Source: Datnioides undecimradiatus (lineage: Eukaryota; Chordata; Actinopteri; Lobotiformes; Datnioididae). From it: DNA of 64,000 nt. Positions 13,672-25,500 of the stretch are shown here, piece after piece. The notes under the pieces were generated by a model, which was not told the origin of the DNA, did no database searches, and saw only the letters and a list, made by a program, of their open reading frames with translations. The DNA lies in contig WARS01000015.1 in the NCBI GenBank assembly GCA_008933995.1, forward strand, positions 15,694,957 through 15,758,956. The letters run 5' to 3'. Position 1 is the stretch's first letter, and each line of letters opens with the position of its first letter. The translations under genes were made by a program, and so were the position numbers.

Positions 13672-16600
13672 CTGAGCAAGCATACTCATAATATATACTA
13701 GGTGATTTGTTCATTTTTAACTTGGCGATGGCACAAATGCTTATTCAGTAAATAATAATCAATGGCATGATTATTATTGCACAAACCTAAGTCAGATAAA
13801 GGATCAATGAGACAGGCAGATTAGACTAATATAATCAACTAAACACCCTGTCTGCCACTACACACCCCTATATCTGCTTCTAGAGGATGGAGAAGTGAGT
13901 GGCCGGGTAACAAGGCGGATGCAATTTTTGTTAACAAGGGGGATTGTATCCCTCCTCATCCCCTCCCCTATCAAATCACCTACTGGTTATACTGAATGTG
14001 TTCATGTTTTCACAAGTTTTTCAGCCATTTCCATTGCCATTCACTTCCTGTCTTCCTCTTGTCTTCTATTCATTGTTTTTTGCGTTTTCTTCATCTCATT
14101 ATGTCTCTGCATTTCTCTTTTCTTTGTCCAAAAGCTTGATAAGGAAAAGGTGAGTTATCGGTGAAGGACCCTCATGTATGTATCTTGATGGTTGTGTTTC
14201 TTTTTATTTTATTAACAATTATGTCATTTCTCTTTTTTTCTATTTTCACATCCTCCTAGTCTGCGTCCAAGAAGGAGAAGGTCTGTGTGCAACAAGAACT
14301 AGTCATGTTGTTTTAACATTTGGAGGTGGTTGATTTATGTGTCAATGTATGATAGAACTATGTGAAAACGGTGTGACAGTGCAAAAGGTGATGAACACAC
14401 AATCTGCAGACTCTGCAGCTGCCCACAGCTTTATGTAGCTTTGTGAGAGTTTCTACTCATTGTTTAGCTGTGCAGCCCACAACTTTAATGTTGTGGTTCA
14501 CCCTCATTGTCACAGTGGCTTTTTCATCCATAGCAGGCAGCGGTTTTCGCTAGAGAAAACTCTAAAATCCTGCTGAACACAACCCACTAAGCAGCAAACA
14601 GCAGCCAGAAACAATCAGAGACTCACCTGTGAACATGTTGAAGCACGGAGCAACAAAAGCTCAAGACTTGATAGAGACCAATTACAGAGCCAAAACAGAG
14701 TGAGGTGTTTCTCAGGGGGTCAGAAAGATGGCTGTTGGATGTGTAAATAAATACCTTTGCTAATTGTTCAAGACTGTAATAACGATTTTTAATAAAATAG
14801 ATAATATACAAGAGGGAATTATACATAAAATGCCAGCTAATGATGAAATACCCACAGTATACCATGTTCACACCTTTAAATTGCACCCAGGGGCCTGAAA
14901 TAATCATCAAGAAAATATAACATTTTAGTAGTTGGATTGACCATTTATTCAGGATATGAGAAAATTTAGAATTACATTACAGTAATTAGGAGGAGGAGTA
15001 ACAGGAAGAACAGGACGAAGTAAGGCATGACAAGGACAAAGACGTACCAGTTGGTCAACATTGGGCCAAGAAAAGATGAGACACACACACAAAAAAACCC
15101 CAGAGTTAAAAAGTGTTTTTTGCAGTGACGTGTCTCCAGAATAGTTACTACTGACCAATACTCCAACACAAATATATCTGAAAGTATCTGGTCTTCTTAT
15201 GTGCCCTGGAGGAACAACAGTATTAAGTTTGTCCTTTCAGCTGTTTTCACATTACCACTCCTTCAAGCACCGAAGGAGGAAATCATTAGAGAAATGCTTT
15301 AGAGATGGGAAGGACGGACTGCAGGCTCTAAAGAGCTCTAGACGTTCAAGTCTGTTAAAATCCCAGCGTGCCTTTTTTTAATGATCCTAATACGGCTCAA
15401 AGTGGCTGAAATCACGCATCTTGTTATGTTTATCTGGACACTGTCTGCAGATGAAAACCCTTTCTGTGCTTTGTACAAAGAAACACCTTGCACCCTTTAA
15501 ATGTCATGGCTTGTTTTTAGCTCAGAGGGGGTCGTGAACCTCTTACCCGGATATAAAACCTGAGAATCAGCAGAATTCGACCTGAAAGCAACTATAAGCC
15601 TTAATATGTGAGTCACTGGGGGGTGTTAAAGGCTAACATGCAGGGTGAACTTAATGAAGGCGCCAAAAAGAGTGCATCTGCCATGATGTGTGAGTGTTGT
15701 CGTGTGCGAACATGTGTTGATACTGGTGCTTTTCGCATCTGAGCGCAGCTCGCTGACATAGTATGTGTGTCCTTGCAGGCTGAGAAGAAAGACAAAGAGA
15801 AGCAGGTTGGTTTGTTTGTAATCACTCTGCCTTTCACCTCCTCTCTCTGCTCAACAGAGCTTTTTGAAATAGCTATTCATTTTCTCTAAATCTTTTCAGA
15901 TATGCTCTCCTTTCTGCGTGATATTCCCTGAACCTCTGATCTCTTTAGTCACTTTGAATGCACTCATTTATTGACTTCACTGTACACGCCATAATTGCGT
16001 TTCAGTTGGGTTGTTTTTTAAAGCTGGCTCAGTAGACGACTAATTTGCAAGAAAGAAATAGATTAATGGTGACGGCTTTTTTTAAACATTTCCTTTCTTG
16101 TCTTTGCCCCAAAGGAGGACAATAACAGCAAACAGGTGGGTGCTTTAAACACAGAGATAATCCTTCTTTAGATACGCTGTGATCAACAAGTCTAGACGAG
16201 TACAAATAGGGATTTGTAAAACTTTGTAAATGGTCCCTGAATGGTCTTACAATGGGCGTCCTAAATTTGCCCTGTGTTCATAATTTATATTGATGTTTGA
16301 TGTCCCCTTTTTGACCGAAGGATCAATGATCATTCAGACATTTCACTGATTGTTGTCATTGTCAGAGGTCGACAGCTTGCCAGCCAGCAAAGGCATCAGG
16401 GCTCAAAAATAACATTAAGGAGCTAAGAAACTGTACGTTCTTCTACAATAATTTGACAAAATATTGTTTTCTTGGTATTGTTACTTATTTGGGCGCAGTC
16501 ACTTCAGGATGTCTGTGGTTATTGGTCATCTGAAACTGAATATAAAAGGAAGTTTGAAAATGTGAATTGTAGTCATCCTCTGGGAGAACAGTGCAGACAG

Positions 16601-19600
16601 AAGACCTTAAACCAAACAAGTGGCTGCTGTTGGTGTGGTGTAAGCTAACAATGTGGCTTAACTGTAAACAGTTACAAGGCCATATTTCAAGTTCCACCCA
16701 TTAACTTTTTACACACATGTACAAACAGTTTCAAAACCTTAACTGCATCTGTATAACTTAGGTGCAAGTTTAGGCTCAACCGTTGTTGTATGTACCTGCG
16801 AGTGTGTGTTTTGGCCTGGAGATCAGGCCCAATAAAGCGGCGGACCTGACTGCATCAACACTTCCACTTTGTCTGCTGCCCATGTTGACTCAGACTTTTC
16901 CCAGAATCCAATTCAAAGAATCATTTTCATTTGCCGAAGCCCTCAATTTGGCCTTCGAGCCAGACAGCGCCACTTGATTCAATTTCAGGCATTTTTTCTT
17001 TTTTTTTTTGACAGTTTGTTTCAGTGGTTGTAAGCTCTTTCACCATCAGATGTTTGGCTTATTATTTCCTGTAGAATATTTCATCTTGGCAGGAAACATA
17101 TTGAAAAAGGTGAAAAACATGATCATACTGTTGAATTTTCTTTTTTTTTTTTTTTCTCTTACCAGTTAAAGGAGGATGTAAACAAGGTCTGTTTGCCCAG
17201 CGGTGGTCATCTCCATTTTCCCTTTGTAGAGCTTTTCCCTCACGTTCACCTTAAATGCCACTCCTGAAGTTAGACTCTTAGCCTGTTATCCATGTTACAG
17301 TAGACATCCCGTCTCACAGTTCACCTGATGTTCAACATAAATACTGCAGGTAGTTCTTTTCAGACAGTAGGGTAAATCATCTAAACCTGAGCTGGCCTGA
17401 GGCAGAAGCAGGATGAGCAAATGTTTAGGGACCCTCAGCCATCCCAAACAAAATGAAAATGTGAACAAATCATCTTATATCTCTAGTATCATGAGTGTCT
17501 GTTTGAACTTTTTATGTTTGTAGTTTGACATTGTACAAAACAAATATTTTTTAAGATTTGATAAATGAGAGGTTCTTCTAAATTCTGCCAAAGTTGGTGC
17601 AAGATGATTCTTCTGTTTTCTGTCATTTGGTGTCCATATCCACTTTATCCTTCCAGGCACACAGAAGATATATAACAAAGTATCAGTATGTGTGTTTGTA
17701 AAAGTCTTTGGCCAGCTATGTTGTAGATGAGATGTTTCAAATTGTAAAATGATATGACCACTTATTTTATAAAAGAGATTACCCTCTAAATATCTCTGTC
17801 TGGGAAGACGAGAGCAACAGTGTCAGCAATGTCAGACAGCAGCGAAACATTTCTACAGATGATGTCAGTTTTCCCTTTTGTCTTGTTGTAGCCTCCCATA
17901 AACCACAGGCAATAAACAAAAACCTTTTATTAAAATCACCCACTCACCATTACCCAATCCACCAGACAATATCACAAAAACCCACCTAAAATAAACCGTC
18001 GTACTATTTTTACCTGCTGTGCATGGCGTAATGTAAAACCCTGTGTCTGTGCATATTAGAGTTTGTTTTAATGAATATCCTTCACAGCACTGCGTTTTTA
18101 CTTTTGTGTCTCTTCTTGTTTCTTCTCCTTTCTGTCTTTCTTGGAAGACTGAAGCCACAGCTGCCGCAAAGAAGGTACAGTTTGTGGTAGAGAGCGATAA
18201 GAGAGTTGGACAAACACTTATTACTTGTAAAGGACACTTCTACTTTCAGGCTGTGAGGAGAGTGTGTACATGCAGGCTTGTGTGTGTGTGTGTGTGTGTA
18301 TCCTTTTGTTCTTAAAAGCAGTTCTTCTTAGTCATTCTTAGTCACGTCACTTTCTTCCTCCTCCCAAAGTCTTGAGAGAACAACATTAAGTGAATTGAGA
18401 ATTTGTAGTGCTTCTAAAGTTTCTGCTTTAGAAGATCTACAAAGGTAGTTTTCACATTTACAACAAATATGATGTAAAAAACACATATACTGTGTTGAAC
18501 TAGCAAACTATCTGTGGGGACGTTCAGAAGCATGCAGCTAATATTCATTGCACTGGGCGTGGAAACAGAAGATACCTATGTTTAGTTAATTTATAGTTTA
18601 CAAATTGTGATCATAAAGTTGAAAAACCTTATGTGACTCATTAATATAATATCTAGTGCATAAAAATTCAATCACTCACTTTGAATGCAAGTGTTTGGCT
18701 TAGGGGAGCTTTTGGAGCCATGCTCAGTAGAAACTGTGGAAACTGCTAGCCTAGCTAAAGGCACTTCAGTAACTCCAAAACTTATGTATTCACACAGTAA
18801 ATGCTGCATATTTAGGGTGGTTAGACATTGCGAATGTAGTCTAAGCAGTTAGCTTACACACAAGAGCTACTTGTTGGGTCGAGAACTGCTGCAAACATTC
18901 ACAAGCACCATCACAAAGTGGCTGGTTTTGCACACTTTCCTCACAGGGGATATAAAAAGTTTACAGGCTCTAATGAAACTGCAGCTGTTTGAAAAGCAAA
19001 GACAGAATGAACATGGGCAGGGTGTGCAGACTTTTTCACTATAGCAAAAGATGCAACATTTGACTAATTTCACAAAAAAGAAATCAAACTGTATCATTTT
19101 CTTTCTTTTAATGTTTTAGCTGTGAAACAAATTGAGAAATTGCACGCAACAAGCTAATCTTTAACGCTGCCATAACTGACAAACCTGCTAAACTGTGTTA
19201 AACTACTACTATAAATATGTTAATGCGAGTTACGAATGTCATACACCGCTGTAAAAAAGTTGTGTCAGAGAAATTATTATGATTCTAACACCTAACTCAG
19301 CTAAAAGTGAAAACAGACATATTCCCAAAAACAGACTGTTTAGGGTTACAGTGAGCGACCACTAGTGGCCACATTAAATCTCGATTATGCTACAAAATTG
19401 AAAAATGAATTAATATATTTGATATTTCAGTTTATGCTACTCTTGCTTCATCCTCCTGTACATTGGAGAGGATTTGTCATTCATCTCTCAAGGACGCCTC
19501 ACACACTCACGTGCGCACTCACCTCCAAGTGCCAATAAATGCGTTTGACTATGCACAACACTTGCGGCGCATAAACACAGCTGTACATTTCATTTCATTT

Positions 19601-22528
19601 TGGATGCAGCCCAAGAGCAGACTTGGTCGGAACAGTCCAACGTTTCAATTTACCCACTGCGGCATTTCCCAATCAAATTCCAAGCTACTAAAACACTGTC
19701 ACTTGAAAGTCACGGCCCTCCTTTAGCCCAATTATATATTGTGGCAGTTTGCCCAGCATCCTCTATCTAATGACATAGTTTCACAGTTATCGATGGCACA
19801 CTTTCTGCAAAGACACTCTCGGATACCTTATCTTGCAATTGTCCAGCCTCTTGCCTGGTGCAGCATTGCAGTTCATACTTGATTTGCTGCATAATAATGA
19901 GAATCAGGCTGTGTTTGACAGGTTTAATGAATATTTAATGTCAGATTCATCAAGGCCAGTTCATCCCACAGGCTGCGTGACCACTGACAGCTGCACGTTT
20001 CAGCTTTAGTTTCTCAATAGCGACTGACAAATGAAAGACTGCATTGTTGAATGTTTGCGACAGCATAAAGCTGAATTTACATTTCATTGTTCAGGGGGTT
20101 CACAAAGGGTTCGTTCCAATTTGAAGATAAAACAGCTGAAAACAACTACCAAAGTAGCAACAAACTGGTAGCAAATGCCTGCAAATGTGCCACCATTGGC
20201 AGATCCATCCCACCAAAAATCCTGTATTAAAACCAATAAAATCAGTTCAGCTAACAAATGGTGGCTTTCTCGAGCCTATCAGTCCGTCCATATTGGATTA
20301 ATGCAGCTTAATAATCATGTTGAGTCCCACAGTTGTGTTTTTAGTTATTAAACACGGGTGTGCTTGGCCATCAATGCGATAATAAGATGTTTTTTTTCCT
20401 CTCTAAATGTCTTCATTTGTGATCTTTTTAAGCCAAAAGCTGTCTGTTATTGGTTTAGCAGCACTCTGCTCCATTAGCTCAAAATGTCTGTATTTAATCG
20501 ATTGACAACAAAGCTTTCAAAACCATTAACAAAAAAAGATCACACACCACTATTTGCTGAAACAGTCATAAGAGATACAGAGAATAACTGACAAACTACT
20601 TAAACCATAAACACAAAAGCCTGTCCTCTAACCGTAAACTCATCTGTAGTTATTACATCAGTTTAGACTTTGTTGTTTGTCAAATTTAAAGAAAAGTCTG
20701 CATCAGCACCAGATTCAGTTTCTCCTTGTGTGCGGGAGAAGTCCTTGTCATGCACTAAATCTTCTTTAAATATGGAGCTCTGAGTGCTGAAAACGCCCAC
20801 AGAAAGAGAAATCTTTTGTGTGAAGTATTTGCGACTAGTGTTTGGACACTTGTTGCGCCGCTTCCTCCTCACATCTCTTTTGATCACCAGCCTCACAGTC
20901 CTTCCCACCAGGTTTATTACGTTATAATGTTCAATAAATCCAGCTTTCTACTCTGAAGAAGGCTGCTCACCGACGATAGAGTGACAAACCTCCCGCTGTC
21001 AAATGAGTCGTTGTATATTTTCGAGGACCTTGAGCTTGTGGTTCAGGAAATAGTGTGCTCTTTTTAGCTTGAAGCGCTCTTTTCAGACACTTTTGAATGG
21101 GTTTTAAAGAGGCATGAATGAGCTTATGATCTGCTTCCACAGTTACATCTGCAAACTCGTCTGAGCTGGGATCTTGTTTAGTCACGATCTTTGGGACTTG
21201 CATTTCAGTCACCATTTCTTTCCTGTTTCCTGATCTGTATGCGTTCGTCACCCAGTGGCGTCATAACACGAGCGCAGTATGCTCATACTGTAAATCACTG
21301 TGTCTATCTCTGACTCAGACACTCACTGTATTCCTAGTGTGTCACCCGCCGCTACTGAGAAGTGAACGCGGTGTTGCACACTCTTACGCACCTTGTCTAC
21401 ACACTTGAACTGTACTCCTGCACCAGAAATGACGTTCCAGTACTGCACAGTGTTTACCTTTTCAACGACAACTCCTTCTCCGTTTCTCCTCAGTGGAAGA
21501 ACAATTACTCCAAAGTGTTCAGCACTTGCAAAACTTGATTTAGGGCCATAATTGATGTTGGGCTGTCCAGTGGATGCGACTGTGACGTATTCTCGTTGCA
21601 AGAGCTAAATCAAAACCTTTCCTATCTAATATCTTTGAATGAACTCAACACATGGGCAGACTGTCATACCAGAACTTGTTTTCTCTGCTCTGGTATCTTT
21701 GCACACCCTCTGTTCATATTTATCACGACATATCCTTATGCACCAGGAAGTCGGTATTTATCAGACACGCACACCTGCGTGCAGTGAACAAGGATGAAAA
21801 AGTTCCACCTGTTCTGCACCCGTCTGCTCATGCACGAATAGGCTTATTTATTAAAAAAAACCACACAAAATATGCCCCAAAAATATCAAATGTGGTGAAC
21901 AGCATCCCTTTGTGGAGGATTACTTGCTGTTGGGAGGTAAAGAAGACGATCCTTACTGACAATAATGCTGATGCGGGGCTAAATGAGGTTCAGATGAGCC
22001 AAAATGTATTAATTGGCACTTTCAAAAGCAGTCTGTCCGATAAACAAACAGCTCTCTCCAGATGTAACTGATAGTGTTTTTAATCTCACAGCTGAATGTC
22101 TTTAACGAATCTGATGCCTGGAAATGATCATACGCACAGTTTTGTGTTCATGCGTTTGATAAATGAGGCTCCTGCTTTTATATAAAGTTTGAATTTACTC
22201 ACTTTTAGCGGGAGAGAAGGTGAGATAGACAAAAACAGACAAAAAAGGGGGATAAAACACACAAAATAGGAGAAATGAAATAATTACAGCGGGCTTTGTG
22301 ATGTAAAGGACAGCTGAGATGTCATATTTTGGGTCTGGGTAATCTAGAGGTGGCTGCATTAATGATGAAAGGCTTTAAATAACCTGTAATCGCTGCCCCC
22401 CCTCTTTTTGATTTATGTGTGTGTTGTAGCTGGATACAGAAGCAGCTGACATCCTCAATGAGCTGCAGGTGAAGCTCAGCACCGTCCTGGACAACTTCAG
22501 CACTGTATTTGCCAAGAGGTAACACACT

Positions 22529-22562
<34 letters not shown>

Positions 22563-25500
22563 GTTCCGGCATGTTTGAGAAACAAGCCTCCACCGTCCTT
22601 CTTGTCTAACTCTCTCTTGTCTCGGTCTAGTTTCCAAATTCGTATTAATGGCTGCATGCGTCAGATGGCTGAGATCCTCTACCAGATCAAAGGCCCGCCC
22701 AACCACAGTACTGCAGAGGCAGACGCTGACACCATACTGAGGCCGCTCATGGAGTTCCTGGATGGGAAGTAAGTCAAAGCATGTCACGCACACAATGGCT
22801 CCTGCTGTAACTGTCCTGTCTGCAGACAAATGACTGATTGAGCAAAGCTCTAAGTTGAATTGAAATGAAATAATATATGTGAAATATGTCAAATGTGGTG
22901 TACTGACAAACTGATATACTGTATTCTTGTCTTTGATAAACTTTGACGTCACTGTTTGTCATTGATTGTTAATACTGACACTGTATTGCAGTTTTGTACA
23001 ACTGAGACAGGTCAAACGTGAAGGTACAACATGTAATTTTCTGCCATTAGGTTTCTCTAATTTAAAACAATAACAACAGACGTGGTCTGGTGATGTTGTG
23101 CAATAGCATGGGCTCACGGGAGTTGTTGTCCTAACCACCGTTGCTGTCACTGTGGTCAACTTCTCCCAATTAGGATTCCTTTAGCGCTCATGGTTCATGA
23201 GCGTCCTCCTCCACTTCAAAACAAACACAAACATAAAACAAACATGGACTAAAATAGTTCCATGTTCAATATCTGTATTTTAGGTCATTCAGCAGTTACA
23301 AGACATCCTGGAGGGTCTGCGAGTCGAGCTGCTGCTAATGTTTGCTCATTTTGTTTCTCTGATAACTTAAGATCCAGACATCTGATGACTAAAATCCTGA
23401 ATCCAGTTCAAATATAGAGTTAAAATAGGAAGATCTATAAAGTTTCACAAAAATTCCAGCCTAAGCTGTATAGATCAAAACATATAATATAATCAGTTGT
23501 TTTTAGACATTTTAAGGCAGAAATGTTACATACTGGACTTTTAAGCCTGTTGTGGTTTGCATAAATCAGCCAACATTAACATAAAAAATATCATTTACTA
23601 CTAATCAGAGTTTCCCACAGCAGGAAACTGACCAAGCTCCATGACCACAACTGATGCACATGTCCTGAAATCTTGTCTGTTAGCTTTAACTATAGAGGTA
23701 GAGAAGTTCATCATTTAAAGACGAAAGCCAAAAAGAGTTGCAGCAAAACCCTTGAAATTAGCTGCACCACAAGAGGAGCAAAGCTGACAAACGCTTCTGT
23801 CCGATCCTTTCGTTCACAATAATGTTCGAGCCAACCTCCGTCCTGTGGTTAAGGTGCAGGATATATACAGGCTTTTACAGAGCAAAGCCGAACCATCATC
23901 GAACTGAAGATGTGACACCGCTTGAATAGAAGTTTTAGGGTTTTTCAGGCAGTGTACTTCAGTGCCAGTCAACATTTGTGCACATTAAGCGTTTACAGAA
24001 AGAGAGTTTTGTGTTTTCAAAGTCAGTTTTACATTTTTTTCTCCGCTGTCCCAAAATGACACGACAGGTCATTTCCTCCGCAGTCAGGTTTATTGGGATT
24101 TATGAGGCTACACCTTCCACACTACTTCCAGGATACATTGGTTCCCACATGTAAACATCCTGAGTTATACACTGATAAATATCCATCTGACAGGTATTAA
24201 GAACTGCCCTTAAACAAGTCCGTAATTATCACTGGAGTCACGGTTTGTTTTGTTTTTCTTTTGTTTGTTTGTTTGGAGTATGTTTTCATTGTGCATAGCC
24301 CATATTTTATCATTATATGCACTCTTCTGTGCAGCAATTTGGTCAGTATTTTATGGGACAGTGACTGCTGTTGTACGTTGTAACTCACAGCTTCAATGTG
24401 TGTGATCCAGTCTCAGTGTCTTTGCCGACATCTGTGAGAAGACGGTGCTGAAGAGGATCCTGAAGGATCTGTGGAAGATCGTCCTGAGCAGCCTGGAGAA
24501 GACCATCGTCCTGCCTCAGAGCAACGACAGCCTGGTGAGTACGACCCAAACATCACAGCTGCATTCCTCTTACCCCCAACACGAAACTATGTCTAATTGT
24601 AACCATAAATAGTAATGCAATGCACTCCTGCAGCCTTGTCAGACTACATTTCCCAAAATGCAAGCTCTCAATCAGAGATTCTGATGTTTTATACAAGTAG
24701 TAGCTCATGCAGCTTAAAGCAGCTGGCCTTTGGGCTTTATATAACTTGTAAACATGTAAACATACTTTGATGAACAGCGGTGGAGTTCCCCTTTACACCT
24801 TAAACCTTGTTTTAACCTTCACACAGCCCTTTGAATGCGTTAGGACCAGACAAATGTCCTTTATTGATCAAAATGTCAATGCTCAAGACTGAAAACGGTT
24901 GCATGGCCAGTCATCCATGAGCCTTGTCTCTGTTCTTCTGTCAGATGTCTTTACAGTCATCGCAAGTCCAGTTTGCATACAGATAAGAGTAATTAGAGGA
25001 CAGTGAAGGAGACGGGGAAAGGCACAGTTATTAAAGGACAATGTTTGTGCATGCGGGGGGTACCCATTAAGTGCAAATCACATACACCATAATTATCATT
25101 GCTAACAACTCATTGCAAATCTTGCATTTTTTGAAATGTGGATTTCTTTTTAACATTGCTTTCAATGTTACATTTGTCAGGTGGCAATGAAGCGGCAGGT
25201 GTTCAAAAGTCCTGTTCTTGATCCATTCTAGAATACACCAACATATGAAGGTCAAGAATCTGAAAGAGACAGTGTGTCACACACAAAGTGACCAAATTCA
25301 CATACAAATATATTCACATTCAGCATCTATGTTTGTGTGTCATCAATCTCAAAGTTTGCCTGAAGGCCTAAAAAACTGTTGTAACTGCATTTAAATAGTA
25401 CACAGTTGTAATTTTGACAAAATGAACACACTGTTTACCGTCGTAAATGATACATTTAAGCGAAGTCTCTGGTTGCTGATGTTAAAAGCACTATGGGGAT

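Larger units (their letters stand above)
18177..22429 (+). other. 4.25 kb unc13 intron after the microexon array
   Basis: It holds a TG microsatellite (18279-18299) and a probable degenerate element at about 20660-22175 (listed separately). No further microexon was convincing. Confidence 0.5.

Noticed and set aside
15259..15379. Possible extra unc13 exon after CTCCTTCAAG (HRRRKS...)
   Set aside because: No usable GT donor in frame follows, and the peptide lacks similarity to the array.
22497..22952. 151-codon open frame on - with a long Cys-Val run
   Set aside because: Antisense to two unc13 exons; the Cys-Val run is only the translation of a CA microsatellite.
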